The notes below the pieces were generated by a model. The model had not been told where the DNA came from. It worked only from the letters and a program-made list of their open reading frames with translations, and did not search any database. Of a stretch of DNA of 64,000 nt, positions 41,568-53,319 are shown one piece after another (within the stretch, counting starts at the first letter, position 1; every line of letters starts with the position of its first letter). The DNA is from Nannocystis punicea (lineage in GTDB: Bacteria > Myxococcota_A > Polyangia > Nannocystales > Nannocystaceae): positions 10,452,001 through 10,516,000 of the forward strand of contig NZ_CP114040.1 of assembly GCF_026965555.1 (NCBI RefSeq), given 5' to 3'. The translations under genes were made by a program, and so were the position numbers.

Positions 41568-42584
41568 TCAAAACCGCGCCATCACTCCCAGCCCGGTCGG
41601 CAGGACCACCGCGCTCCGGGACGGCCTCGGCGCGCGATTCCGCACCAGCGCGACGATCCCCAGCGTCAGCAGCACCGCCCCCGACACCGCCAGCGCCGCT
41701 CCACCCCAGCCGGTGTTGTAGAGCCAGCGACAGTCGCCGTCGGCGTCGACCTCGGTGCCGCTGCAGCGCTTCTTGAACGGCATGTCGTCGAGCGCGAGCA
41801 GAGCCACTCCGGCCCCGAGCAGCGCCACCCCGCCGCCGAGCGCCGCCCCGCCGAGCGCCCGGCTCCGCGGGTTGCCCGGCGTGCGCTGCAGCTCGATCAC
41901 CACGTCTTCGCGAGCGCCGGCGACGAACGTCTGCTCGCGCTCCTCGGCGACGTAGCCGTTCATCGTCACGCGGATCTTCCGCGCCCCCGCGAGCAGCGGC
42001 CGCTCGAGCGGCGTGGTGCCGACGACCTCGCCGTCGACGTAGACCAGCGCGCCGCTCGGTCGAGTGTCGAGCACCAGCACCGGCGGCCCCTGCCCGAGCG
42101 CCGCCAGCCGCGTCTGCAGCAGCGCGCCCTGCGAGTCGAGCAAGTCGGCGACCTCGCCGACGCCGCAGATCTCGCACTTCTCCTGCGACTTGAAGATCAC
42201 CGCGCCGGAGGCCGCGTCGACCAGCTCCAGCTCGAGCAAGAAGTCGCGGCTCTTCATCGTGATGCCGGTGCGCACCACATGGGTCGCGCCCGCCTGTCGC
42301 AGCGCGTCGAGGCACGCCTGGCGCTCGCAGCCGGGCTCGCCCGCGCGGTCGGCCACCTCCTGCTCGAGCAGCGTGAAGTTGCCGCGCCCGAGCCCGCGTC
42401 GCAGGCCCGCGACCCAGCCGGTGCGCGTCGCCTCGTCGACCTGCCCCGCGACCTGCAGCGGCGCCACGGCGATCTGAACCGAAGTGGCCTGTGTCGCCGC
42501 GCCCCCGGCCGGCGCGGCCCACACCACCCCGGCGGGCGGCATCGCCAGCAGCCACCCCAGAAGCACGCACAGCGGGACCCGCAC
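41568..42584 (-). CDS. PEGA-domain membrane protein
   Basis: The 338-residue protein has a signal peptide (LCVLLGWLLAMPPAGVVWA) and an N-terminal domain with APLQVAGQVDEATRTGWVAGL, in the style of stress or outer-membrane-associated proteins. A PEGA domain (about 185-235: PSGALVYVDGEVVGTTPLERP) follows, then two membrane helices near the C-terminus. PEGA domains are surface or S-layer-like modules common in myxobacteria. GTG 42584 has TAGGGT 6 nt upstream (42591-42596), a leaderless arrangement. The gene is divergent from the kinase gene. Confidence 0.8.
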   Translation of the reverse strand: MRVPLCVLLGWLLAMPPAGVVWAAPAGGAATQATSVQIAVAPLQVAGQVDEATRTGWVAGLRRGLGRGNFTLLEQEVADRAGEPGCERQACLDALRQAGATHVVRTGITMKSRDFLLELELVDAASGAVIFKSQEKCEICGVGEVADLLDSQGALLQTRLAALGQGPPVLVLDTRPSGALVYVDGEVVGTTPLERPLLAGARKIRVTMNGYVAEEREQTFVAGAREDVVIELQRTPGNPRSRALGGAALGGGVALLGAGVALLALDDMPFKKRCSGTEVDADGDCRWLYNTGWGGAALAVSGAVLLTLGIVALVRNRAPRPSRSAVVLPTGLGVMARF

Positions 42585-42718
42585 CCCTCTACCCTAGCAT
42601 CAACGCCCCCGGCCCAGGGCCTCCCCGGGCGCGCCCGCACCGAGCGGAAACGCGCATCACGGTACTCGCCCCTTGTCGCGCCCCCCCATGCCCGCCCACA
42701 CTCGAGGCGCCCGCCCGG

Positions 42719-45253
<2,535 letters not shown>

Positions 45254-45257
45254 CCTG

Positions 45258-45296
45258 GCCCCAAGGGAATGTCCTATCAGACATGTCGCTTGGGGC
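45258..45296. terminator. Hairpin with palindrome core after the kinase gene
   Basis: GCCCCAAG (45258-45265) pairs with CTTGGGGC (45289-45296), and ATGTC...GACAT (45269-45284) sits inside. It starts 5 nt past the stop codon. Confidence 0.7.
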
Positions 45297-45603
45297 ATGT
45301 CCTCGGAAGCAGGCTGCGACGGCGGTCGCAGCCTCGTCCGCAAGCGCGCCGGCATCGACTTCCCCGGGCTGGGACCCCTCGATCACCTGCGTGTTCGCCG
45401 AGGTCGAGATGACCGGAGAGCCGGCGTTCGGCATGGCCACGCCGGGACTCGACTCCTCGAAGCGAGGGGCGCACGCCATGAATCGCCAGCGTGGTGGGAT
45501 CGAGACCCCGCATCACGCGCCACGTGGGTCATGACCTCCGTCCGCGGGTTGCCCCCGGCACGCCGATCTGGGGGGAATCACGTCCCCACCGCAAACTCGG
45601 CGG
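45297..45603. other. Intergenic region without a supported gene
   Basis: Short overlapping ORFs occur on both strands, but none has a Shine-Dalgarno, a -10 box or recognisable features. Confidence 0.4.
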
Positions 45604-47034
45604 TCACGGCTCGTGGTCGACGACCCGACACCGACGCGCGATGCTGATGGTGGTGCCGAAGAACCGCAACTCCTGCTGCTTGCCGGTGCAGACGATCCTC
45701 CCGGTCGCGCCAGGGTGGTCGCCACACGCCATCTCGGTGCCGTGGAGCATCTTATGGAACAGCCGCATCCGACAGGTCTGAAACCGCTCCACCAGATATG
45801 GCGATCCGGGCTTCTGCAACTCCGGAGCTGCCGAGAACGCCGCGGCCAGGCTATAATGAATCATGAATAACGCCTCCGGCGTGCGCTCGCTGCGCCAGGA
45901 TGGGCCGCCATGCGGCATGAGGTAATACGAGTTCTTCAGACGCCGGAGGTCGCTGACGACGTCCGAGATTTCCTTTACCGTCTCCCGCCTCCACGAGGCG
46001 CCCCGCGTCCCTCCCTCCGGGTCGAGGACATGCTCGCGAAAATACAACAGCACCGCCTCTGGCGCCGCGCACTCTCCCAACGCCTCGAGCTGGGTGATAC
46101 ACCAGGAGGCAGCCGTCTTCGCGGCGCACTCGCGAACTTCGCTCGACACCCCGCTCGTACGCGCCAGCGCGTAATACAGCTGATTGCCCGACCTCGCCTC
46201 GACGCCGCCTTGGCGGTAGATGCTGGTCTTCCACGGGCACCTCCAGGGCAGGCATCTGTCGAGCCTGTTGCACTCCCAGAACCTCGACAGCCCGTCCCAT
46301 AGGCTCGGCCGAGTCATGACGAGGGCCTCGAACTCTTTACGGCCAATGTACGGCGCACGGGCCAGCGCCGCGACTACGAGAGCGTCCCAGGACCGGCCAA
46401 GGTCAGCAAGCGACTGCGAGTCCATGAGGTCATGCAGCAGGAGGACACAGTCGAGGCCGTGCTCCGATTTTGCCCAGTACTCGCACTCACGCACCGCCTC
46501 CTTCGTCTCGTGCCTTTGGACGAGGATCTCGAGCAGCAACCCTACATGCGAGCGTTCGTACCGCTCGCCCCTGAGATATGTCCGTAAGATATCGACGCTT
46601 CGCCTCGGATCTCGACTCTTCACGGCGCCGGCGTGGGCGTACACGATGTCGGCCCGTAGTGCCCTGCGCTCGGCCGACAGACCGCTCACCCCTCCAGGAT
46701 CGCTCGAGTCATACAGCGCCGCGAGCACCCAGTCAGCGAGAGTGTGTGTACCGACGGCTCGTAAACGCTCTACTAACCGCACTTGGCCCTCCTCGGTGGG
46801 CTCCCCGCACCGTCGCACGCCCAGAGCAACCGCATCTGGGCTCGCCAGTGCTTCCTGGGCGACAAGCCATGCGTCGGAACACTCAGCCGGCGGGGCGTCG
46901 ACCGGTTCGGATGCCGCCCCTGTCGAGGGTATCGCGGGCTCGTCAGTCGAGCACGCTATCAGCGACAGCGCACAGAGGGCGTTCATGCCTCCTCGGACAC
47001 AACTGAACATATTCATGATATCGATCCTCGTCAC
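45604..47034 (-). CDS. Lipoprotein of unknown function in the EAD-like operon
   Basis: The 476-residue protein starts at GTG 47034, overlapping the upstream stop by 4 nt (GTGA). It has a lipoprotein signal (MNALCALSLIAC). The mature protein is mostly helical and Cys-rich, with segments such as LVERLRAVGTHTLADWVLAALYD and RRSVDILRTYLRGERYERSHVGLLLEIL that suggest helical repeats. No family is recognised. Codon third positions are visibly less GC-biased than in the neighbours, which suggests transfer. It is the third gene of an operon. Confidence 0.7.
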   Translation of the reverse strand: MTRIDIMNMFSCVRGGMNALCALSLIACSTDEPAIPSTGAASEPVDAPPAECSDAWLVAQEALASPDAVALGVRRCGEPTEEGQVRLVERLRAVGTHTLADWVLAALYDSSDPGGVSGLSAERRALRADIVYAHAGAVKSRDPRRSVDILRTYLRGERYERSHVGLLLEILVQRHETKEAVRECEYWAKSEHGLDCVLLLHDLMDSQSLADLGRSWDALVVAALARAPYIGRKEFEALVMTRPSLWDGLSRFWECNRLDRCLPWRCPWKTSIYRQGGVEARSGNQLYYALARTSGVSSEVRECAAKTAASWCITQLEALGECAAPEAVLLYFREHVLDPEGGTRGASWRRETVKEISDVVSDLRRLKNSYYLMPHGGPSWRSERTPEALFMIHYSLAAAFSAAPELQKPGSPYLVERFQTCRMRLFHKMLHGTEMACGDHPGATGRIVCTGKQQELRFFGTTISIARRCRVVDHEP

Positions 47035-47924
47035 TCGAAACGCAGCAGATACAGTGTACCCTCACCCGACGGCGTCTCTAGTTCTTGCGACTTGATAAGG
47101 ACCTCCCAGCTGCTCGCGCACACCCGCTTGCTCGGAACAGGCGAAGCACCCGCGGGGGCGTCGCTACTCCGGGTGTGCCCCGCGACCGGCCCGCGAAAGA
47201 CCGGCAGCGAGCCGGGCTCGATGCAGTTAACGAAATCGATGTACGACGTGCCCCGCATCTCCGCCGACCACTCAACCCGAAGCAGCGGCGGGGTCCGCTC
47301 GAACCGCCGACGGATCTTCTCCTCGCGTTCGCGCCAGAAGCCGACTGCTGTGTCGAGGTAAGGCCGCTTGCACACGCCGTCGGCGGGCATGTCCCAGCAT
47401 TTTGCCGAGAGCACGACGACCCGCGCCAGCGGGATGCGGAGCAGCAGTTCCCGTAGCAGTACCTGCGCGTGCATCACTGTATACGTGATGAAGGCCGACT
47501 CGGGGCCGCAGATTTTCTTGTAGTGACCAGGCTCGATCGTGATCGGCGCACCGAGCGACCTTTCCTGAACGCCGTCGTCCAGGCTGGCATGAATATACGC
47601 GGGGACGAGAGTTGAGTAATACTCGACACTGAGCACTAGTTTGGCCGCCGGTTGCTCCATCGGGTGAGACAGAAACCGAAAGACCATCAATTCCGCTTCA
47701 AGCCCCTCCGCGATCCCCGCGGTCAATTGAGCCGCGGGATCGCTTTCGCCAGTGCGACACCATTTGGCGTACCGCTTCTCGTCGAAGCTCGCCATACGCG
47801 CCCCATCGGTGCTCCGGTCGCCCATAAATCGCACCTCGACACTCACCAGCGTCGGTTCCTCGCTCGGAGGGATCGCAGGCGTGGCGGCGATCAAATGCAG
47901 CAGTACATGAACGAAATAATACAT
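47031..47924 (-). CDS. Protein of unknown function in the EAD-like operon
   Basis: The 297-residue protein is taken to start at MYYFVHVLLHLIAATPAIPPSE (47924), a likely signal peptide. This start overlaps the upstream gene by 34 nt; longer starts lie deeper in that gene. The mature part has MVFRFLSHPMEQPAAKLVLSVE, YKKICGPESAFITYTVMHAQ and PLARVVVLSAKCWDMPADG, mixed alpha/beta with several Cys. No family is recognised. Its stop overlaps the start of the next gene, so the three genes are one translation-coupled unit. Confidence 0.65.
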   Translation of the reverse strand: MYYFVHVLLHLIAATPAIPPSEEPTLVSVEVRFMGDRSTDGARMASFDEKRYAKWCRTGESDPAAQLTAGIAEGLEAELMVFRFLSHPMEQPAAKLVLSVEYYSTLVPAYIHASLDDGVQERSLGAPITIEPGHYKKICGPESAFITYTVMHAQVLLRELLLRIPLARVVVLSAKCWDMPADGVCKRPYLDTAVGFWREREEKIRRRFERTPPLLRVEWSAEMRGTSYIDFVNCIEPGSLPVFRGPVAGHTRSSDAPAGASPVPSKRVCASSWEVLIKSQELETPSGEGTLYLLRFE

Positions 47925-48688
47925 ACGAACAGTTCCGAGTGCCCTGGGGCTGGGTCGCAGCCGGCTGACGGCCGTGGGCTCGCGCAGGCGTCCGCGCCAG
48001 GCGCCAAGTCGTGACAATAGACGATCGGCGCGGCCCCCAACACCTCTATCGACCTGGTCGGCGGGAGTTCGGGGTCATTGAGGAAAAGACCCAGCCTATG
48101 GTCGCTGCGCAGTTCGTCGAACACCAGGTGTGTCAAGTTGCCTTTGGGCGCCAATGCCGTGCACTCCGGTGCCAAAGGAAACCGCTCGCCACCCGGGTCC
48201 GCGATGGAAACCTCGAAGCGCTCGGCGTTGTCGCGCGCGCCGCCATCGTCGAGGCATACCAGGAGCATGCTGACAGCCGATGACGCGTCGGCCCCGCCGA
48301 GCGCCTGCACGATCGGGCCCCGTAGCAGCACGAGGGCGAGGCCGACGGCCAGTGACGCCACCCAGATGCCTCGCCGGACACGAGTTTCGAGCGCGGGGAC
48401 GGGCGGCGGCAACTCGACACCGAACTGTCGCGCACAGGCGGCGATATCGGCGTATCGGCCGGGTCGGTCATGCAGGATGTGAGCAAAGAGCGTCGCGTCG
48501 ATTCCCACGTGCTGCTTCAGCGAGAACGTCGCCGCGAATGCAAGCGTGGAGAGCGAGGCGTCGCCGTCGGGCAGTTCGTTCGCCAACCTGGAGAAACGCA
48601 GCGCAATGAACCGTCGCAGCGCGCCTGCGGTGTACAACTGTTGGAAGAGCCGGCAGAGCGACTCCTCAGGGGAGCCCGTCGGTGGCAT
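47891..48688 (-). CDS. Membrane protein with an effector-associated-domain-like (EAD) N-terminus
   Basis: The 265-residue protein begins with a helical domain (about 8-90) resembling effector-associated domains of bacterial conflict systems: SLCRLFQQLYTAGALRRFIA, then LPDGDASLSTLAFAATFSLK, then LFAHILHDRPGRYADI. A membrane helix follows (GIWVASLAVGLALVLLRGP), then an outer domain with Cys. EADs are death-like adaptors that recruit a partner bearing the same domain. No partner with a matching domain is in the window. First gene of a three-gene operon. Confidence 0.6.
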   Translation of the reverse strand: MPPTGSPEESLCRLFQQLYTAGALRRFIALRFSRLANELPDGDASLSTLAFAATFSLKQHVGIDATLFAHILHDRPGRYADIAACARQFGVELPPPVPALETRVRRGIWVASLAVGLALVLLRGPIVQALGGADASSAVSMLLVCLDDGGARDNAERFEVSIADPGGERFPLAPECTALAPKGNLTHLVFDELRSDHRLGLFLNDPELPPTRSIEVLGAAPIVYCHDLAPGADACASPRPSAGCDPAPGHSELFVCIISFMYCCI

Positions 48689-49444
48689 GCGCAGCCTCAG
48701 TCTCGGGCCGGTCGTGGGAGCGAGTCAAGCGCGAACGCGCGAGCGTTCCCGCCACCGGACGCTCGGCTCGCATCGACGGCCATCGGTCCAAGTCGCCCCC
48801 GAGGTACGTGGCACCAGGAGAGGCTCTTCATCTGCGTTGCACTGCAAATCTACCCCGACAACCTCCGCAAACCGTCCCCGTTCACCCGCAAAATTATCGG
48901 CCCGGGGAGGCCGCTCGGGCTCGACGAATCGAGCAGGCACGACCACAGCGCGAGCGTCATGTTGGTGCTTCCTCTCGACGGACCCGGGCTGGACGTGCTC
49001 AGCGCTGCTTGTCCCCGGGCCTGCCACTCAACCGCGGATCCAACCCCCACCGGCGGGCGTACGCAGCCCGTCGCCGCTCAAGCGGTCGTCATCCTCCTCG
49101 TCGAAGCCGGCGGCGCGGCCGATCTCGTCGACGTTGCTTGGCTCCGGGGTCGGCTCGCTGGCGCCCGGAATCCCTTCGCCGGAGAAGAGATTCGCGAGCG
49201 GGTCGACGTCGGGATCGCCTGCTGGGCTCGCTTCAGCCGGCGTCCGGCATCGCGGCCCACTCATCACCCTCGAGTCCGGCCCCGCTGACGATTCCGTCCT
49301 GCACGCGCGCTGCGCCGTTTCGCCGCCGACTTGTGGCAGCTGGAGATGGCATTTCATATCGGCGCTGGGAACCAACCCCCTTCCGCGCTGCCCGCGACGA
49401 GCTACTCGAGATGCTCCTCGGTAACTTCGGCTGGACCCTCGCAG
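48689..49444. other. Region with no confidently called gene
   Basis: A minus-strand ORF (49028-49375) encodes a 115-residue acidic peptide with FDEEDDD, and a broken reading runs on to 48725, so a decayed gene is possible. The palindrome family is absent. Confidence 0.35.
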
Positions 49445-49464
49445 AGGGGGTCTAGCGACCCCCT
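49445..49464 (-). terminator. Hairpin after the lipoprotein gene
   Basis: AGGGGGTC-TAGC-GACCCCCT, a perfect 8-bp stem, 22 nt past the stop codon of the minus-strand lipoprotein gene that ends at 49487. Confidence 0.6.
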
Positions 49465-49486
49465 GGAGAACTTCTTGCTGACTGCA

Positions 49487-50275
49487 CTAGGCCGTCTTGA
49501 CCCGCCGGATCAGCATCGAGAAGCTCTCGGTCCAGTGGCAGCAGTCGTTGTAGATCGCGGTGTCGACGTCGATCGCGAAGCTCTCGGCCGCGTCGATGAC
49601 GAGCTCGCCGCGGTGGCCGGAGAACAGGGTCAGCGACTGCTCCGCGAGCGTGAAGTCGAGCTGGAACGACCTGGGCGTCCCCTGCAGCTCCTCGGGCCCG
49701 CAGGCCATCGTCAGGCCGATGGTGATCGGCGCGATCACCTTGGCGTTCACCGTGGGGATCGGCCAGAACCCGGCGACCAGCAGCGCGTCGTCGGCTCCGC
49801 GCAGCTCGAGCTCCTTCTCCGACGTCACGTCGAGGTCCTCCGAGCGGGACGCCAGCTGCACGCTGTCGCCGGCCGCCCACGCCACGTCGCCTTCGGGCGC
49901 GGCCGGCAGGCTCAACACCACGGCCCGCGACGTGCCGCCCTCGTCGCAGGTCAGCCGGGTGATCGCCTTGCCCGCCTCGGTCACCACCTCGTCGACCGTG
50001 CACGGCAGATCGATCTCGTGGTACGAGGCCGCGCCGTCGATCTCCACCTCGAACTCCGCCGACACCGCCGGATCGCTCTCCTCGCAGGCCGCCGGCGGCT
50101 CGCCGTCGGTGTCTCCCGCCGTCGGCTCGTCGCCCGTGTCGGTCGGCTCGCCCTCGGTCGCCCCCTCCGTCTCCTGCGGCGTCGTCTCCGACGACCCGCC
50201 CTTCGACGTGGAGCACGCCAACACCCCGCAGCACAGCGCCGCGACGACCCTAAAATTCAGACCATGAAAAGTCAT
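49487..50275 (-). CDS. Lipoprotein with Thr/Glu linker
   Basis: The 262-residue protein starts MTFHGLNFRVVAALCCGVLAC (ATG 50275). A Thr/Glu/Gly/Asp linker (about 25-60) follows, then a beta-rich domain with VSAEFEVEIDGAASYHEIDLPC, RAVVLSLPAAPEGDVAWAAGD and SLTLFSGHRGELVIDAAESFAID. Four or five Cys suggest disulfides. No known family. The linker style matches the other surface lipoproteins here. TACACC, 9 nt before the ATG, could be the -10 box. Confidence 0.7.
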   Translation of the reverse strand: MTFHGLNFRVVAALCCGVLACSTSKGGSSETTPQETEGATEGEPTDTGDEPTAGDTDGEPPAACEESDPAVSAEFEVEIDGAASYHEIDLPCTVDEVVTEAGKAITRLTCDEGGTSRAVVLSLPAAPEGDVAWAAGDSVQLASRSEDLDVTSEKELELRGADDALLVAGFWPIPTVNAKVIAPITIGLTMACGPEELQGTPRSFQLDFTLAEQSLTLFSGHRGELVIDAAESFAIDVDTAIYNDCCHWTESFSMLIRRVKTA

Positions 50276-50432
50276 TGCGACCGCGGTGTAGCACACGCCA
50301 AAGCGCCGGCAAAGCGCCGGCAAACAGCCCCAGATCGTCGTTTCGCCCGGGCTCCTCGTTCGCGCTCGCGCTCGATCGCGCCAGGATGACCGCCGAATCC
50401 GCTTCGCAGGCGCCTCCCGATGAACTGCGTGG

Positions 50433-50960
50433 CATGTCTTTTAAAACATGTACCAGGTGCGACGGCCCGGACCGCGCCTCGACACGCCTGACAACATGTC
50501 TCTCAGGCCATTCGCATGGCCTGTCCCTCCGGACATCTCACACCGCCCGGCGCATATCTTCCGCGGCCTCCGAACTCTCGCCCCCGGCCGACCTGCTGCC
50601 TGTCTCTCGGGTCATCCGCTCGCCGCTCGCCGAGTCCCATGCGGCTCTGGGCATCTCTCCACCGCGGCCGCCGACCGCATGCCTCTCGCGGCCTCCGCTC
50701 TCTCGGCCCCGGCCGACACGCTGTCTGTCTCTCGGGACATCCGCTCGCCGATCGACGAGCCCCGTGCGGCTCGGGACATCTCACGACCGCGGCCGCCCGA
50801 CGCATGTCTCTCAGGCTTCCGCCTCTCTCGCCCCCGGCCGACGTGCCGCCTCTCTCTTCGGGGCATCCGATCCGCCAGTTTGCGAGCCCGGATGCCTCGA
50901 GCACCGTCGCCGCGTCCCGCCCGCGTCCACGGTCCACCTGTCCCTCGGGACATCCCATCT
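50433..50960. repeat. Palindrome array with about 125-bp tandem units
   Basis: CCCCGGCCGAC recurs at 50582, 50707 and 50832, marking a 125-bp period. Each unit contains degenerate palindromes such as TGTCTCTCGGGACAT. CATGTCTTTTAAAACATG (50433-50450) and TGTCC-CTCC-GGACA (50522-50535) precede them, and TGTCC-CTCG-GGACA (50939-50952) follows. No gene is supported between 50276 and 51129. Confidence 0.75.
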
Positions 50961-51129
50961 CGCGACAGCCCGCGCGCACCGCGGGGCCCCGCCGCGCCCG
51001 ATCCGCACGCCGAAGCTGCCGGCCCGCCGCGTGCGGCCGCCCGCGCGCCGGCGGCTCGCAATTGCCCTTCCGCACGCCCCGGGCGGCTCCCGCGACCGTC
51101 TGCCGCGGCCTTCACGCGCCGGGCGCTGC

Positions 51130-51135
51130 TACACT
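51130..51135 (+). promoter_or_regulatory. -10 box of a leaderless promoter (prenyltransferase gene)
   Basis: TACACT ends 6 nt before GTG 51142. Confidence 0.6.
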
Positions 51136-51141
51136 CCGCGC

Positions 51142-52038
51142 GTGACCGCAGCCCAGGCTCCGTGGCTCGCCGTGCGTCGTCTCGGCGGCCTCGTCCGCTT
51201 CAGCCACACGATCTTCGGCTTGCCGTTCGCGCTGGCCGCCGTCGCCCTCGCCCACCGCCACGCCCTGGCGCACGGCGGGCCGGGCCTCGACCTCGGGCGC
51301 CTGGCGCTGATCGTCCTCGCCTTCACCGCCGCGCGCACTGCCGCGATGGGTTTCAACCGGATCGTCGATCGCCGGATCGACGCCGCCAACCCGCGCACCG
51401 CCATGCGCGAGCTGCCGGCCGGCCTGGTCTCGCTGCGCGCCGCGGTGCTGCTCACCGTCCTCTCGGCGCTGGCCTTCCTCGGCTTCGCCTGGCTCTTGGG
51501 ACCTGTCCCCTTGTTGCTGGCCCCCGCCTGCCTGTGCGTCGTCCTCGCCTACAGCCTTTTCAAGCGATTCTCGTGGTCGGCCCACCTCGTGCTCGGCGTC
51601 GCTCTGGCGCTCGCGCCCGGCGGCGCGTGGGTGGCCGTCACCGGCGACCTCGCCGCGCCCGCCACTCCGCTGTGGCTGATGCTCGCCGTCGCCACCTGGG
51701 TGGCCGGCTTCGACATCCTCTACAGCCTGCAGGACGAGGCCTTCGACCGCGAGCAGCGGCTGCACTCGATCCCCGTCCGCTTCGGCACCGTCGGCGCGCT
51801 GGTCTTCAGCGCCCTCCTCCACGTCGGCACCGTGGCCGCCCTGCTGGCCGTGCACGTGCGCGAGGGCCTCGGCGCCGCCCATGCCGTCGGCGTGGCCCTG
51901 ATCGCCGCGATCCTCGTCTACGAGCACGCGATCGTCCGCCCCGGCGATCTCAGCCGCATCGACAAGGCCTTCTTCGACCTCAACGGCTACATCAGCATGG
52001 CCTACCTCGCCTGCGCCCTGATCGCCACGCTGGTCTAG
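51142..52038 (+). CDS. UbiA-family polyprenyltransferase, MqnP-like
   Basis: The 298-residue protein has about eight membrane helices and the two Asp-rich motifs of UbiA enzymes: MGFNRIVDRRIDAANPRT and FDILYSLQDEAFDRE. The form NRxxDxxID...NPRTxxRELPAG is typical of the MqnP subgroup, which attaches a prenyl chain in the futalosine menaquinone pathway, but other quinone or haem substrates cannot be excluded. It is alone here, without other menaquinone genes. GTG 51142 fits the leaderless -10 box. Confidence 0.8.
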   Translation: MTAAQAPWLAVRRLGGLVRFSHTIFGLPFALAAVALAHRHALAHGGPGLDLGRLALIVLAFTAARTAAMGFNRIVDRRIDAANPRTAMRELPAGLVSLRAAVLLTVLSALAFLGFAWLLGPVPLLLAPACLCVVLAYSLFKRFSWSAHLVLGVALALAPGGAWVAVTGDLAAPATPLWLMLAVATWVAGFDILYSLQDEAFDREQRLHSIPVRFGTVGALVFSALLHVGTVAALLAVHVREGLGAAHAVGVALIAAILVYEHAIVRPGDLSRIDKAFFDLNGYISMAYLACALIATLV

Positions 52039-52078
52039 CGCCGCGCGCAAGGCACTCGAGCCGGCCGCGCCGCGCCGG

Positions 52079-52843
52079 TCAGCGCCGGCGGCTCGCAGCG
52101 ACGGCCCCCGGGATGCCGACCGCGACGACGACCAGACCGAACGCGACCATCCACACCGAGAACCTGGCGCGCTCTGCCGGGTCGGCCCCGACGTCGAGCA
52201 CCCAGTGCGGCGAGGCGATCACCCCCGCGCCTTCGTACGCGGAGCGGATCTCGCCCGGCAGATCGTTGCGATCGAGCGTCCCCGTGAGCGGCGAGCCGCG
52301 GTCGATGCCGTCTCGATAGCGCGCGAACACAGCCGCCGTGCTCCGGTCCGCGCGCGACACGATCGGCACGTACGTGCTCGTCGAGCTGTTCTCGCGGAAG
52401 TCGATCCTGCCCGCGTCGACGGCACCCGCGTTCGTCAGCGTGACGTACGTGCCGCGCGGGTCCTCGCCGCGCTCGAGGGCGCCGACGTCGGCGTCCGTGA
52501 GCGGGCCCCGCGTCGCGTCGCGGTACCCGAGATAGCCGCCCGCGATCGCGACCGTGGCGCCGATCAAGATCGACTTCCCCGGCCACGTGTCGAGGAAGGC
52601 GTCCCACTTGAACACCTTTCGCTCGAGCGTCCCATCCGGATCGAGGCGGCCGTGGAACACGCGGACGAGCAGGACGAACGGCGCCGACGTGACCAGGAAG
52701 GTCACCATGTACGAGACCGCCACGAAGTTCGTGCCCGTCAGCGACAGCTGAGCGTCGGCCACCCACGAGTACGGCGGGACGTAGCCGACGAGGCATGCGA
52801 GCGCGACGATCCCTCCCACGAGCCCGGCGAGCGAATAGAGCAC
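52079..52843 (-). CDS. Membrane protein of unknown function
   Basis: The 254-residue protein has two N-terminal membrane helices (LVGGIVALACLVGYVPP, then NFVAVSYMVTFLVTSAPFVLLVRVF), a third near LIGATVAIAGGYLGY, and a C-terminal one (FSVWMVAFGLVVVAVGIPGAVAA). A soluble segment of about 90 residues separates the last two, with strand-like pieces (GTYVTLTNAGAVDAGRIDF, STYVPIV). No family recognised. TAACCT lies 6 nt before GTG 52843 (52850-52855), a leaderless arrangement. Confidence 0.7.
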   Translation of the reverse strand: MLYSLAGLVGGIVALACLVGYVPPYSWVADAQLSLTGTNFVAVSYMVTFLVTSAPFVLLVRVFHGRLDPDGTLERKVFKWDAFLDTWPGKSILIGATVAIAGGYLGYRDATRGPLTDADVGALERGEDPRGTYVTLTNAGAVDAGRIDFRENSSTSTYVPIVSRADRSTAAVFARYRDGIDRGSPLTGTLDRNDLPGEIRSAYEGAGVIASPHWVLDVGADPAERARFSVWMVAFGLVVVAVGIPGAVAASRRR

Positions 52844-52855
52844 GGGCGCAGGTTA

Positions 52856-53307
52856 CCCCATTCGGCCGCACAGTTGGCCGGCAAAACCGCCCGAAGCGGC
52901 GGCCCTCCGGGAGCGATCGCCGGGGACGATGGGGCCTGGCCGCCTGCTCCTCGCGTACGGACGCGGCGACTCGCGGAGGCCCCGGGCATGGGCTTCCCCG
53001 CGAGCGCTGCGAGACGTCCCTCGGACATCTTGTTCAGAAGAGAGCGGGCCGGCGCTGCCGCCCGTGGCTGTCTCCCAGGACATCTTCGACGGCGACTCGC
53101 TCCGACCCGAAGAAGGGACGAGACGCGGCGGACTCGCGAGGCAGGCCCTTGCGTCGCGGGCTCGTCGCGTCGGCTCACCTGTCCGCATGGTCATGCCGAT
53201 CCGCCCCAACCGGATCGACCGCGGCCTCCCCCGCGCGTGGTTCGCCGTCACCGCAAAGCCGGGCCGCGGCCGTTCGTCCCCGCTCGCCCTCGCCCCGCCG
53301 TTCGTGC
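52856..53307. other. Intergenic region with palindrome-like elements
   Basis: Degenerate copies lie near 53020-53040 (GTCCCTCGGACATC) and 53070-53085. GACGAGACGCGGCG and TCGCGGGCTCG near 53117-53170 are repeated near 53897-53950. No supported gene. Confidence 0.45.
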
Positions 53308-53319
53308 GACGCTCCGCGC

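Noticed and set aside
49028..49375. Acidic 115-residue minus-strand ORF
   Set aside because: No start signal, no family, and the neighbouring frames look decayed.
50433..50960. The 125-bp array as a CRISPR
   Set aside because: Whole units are repeated and degenerate; there are no unique spacers.
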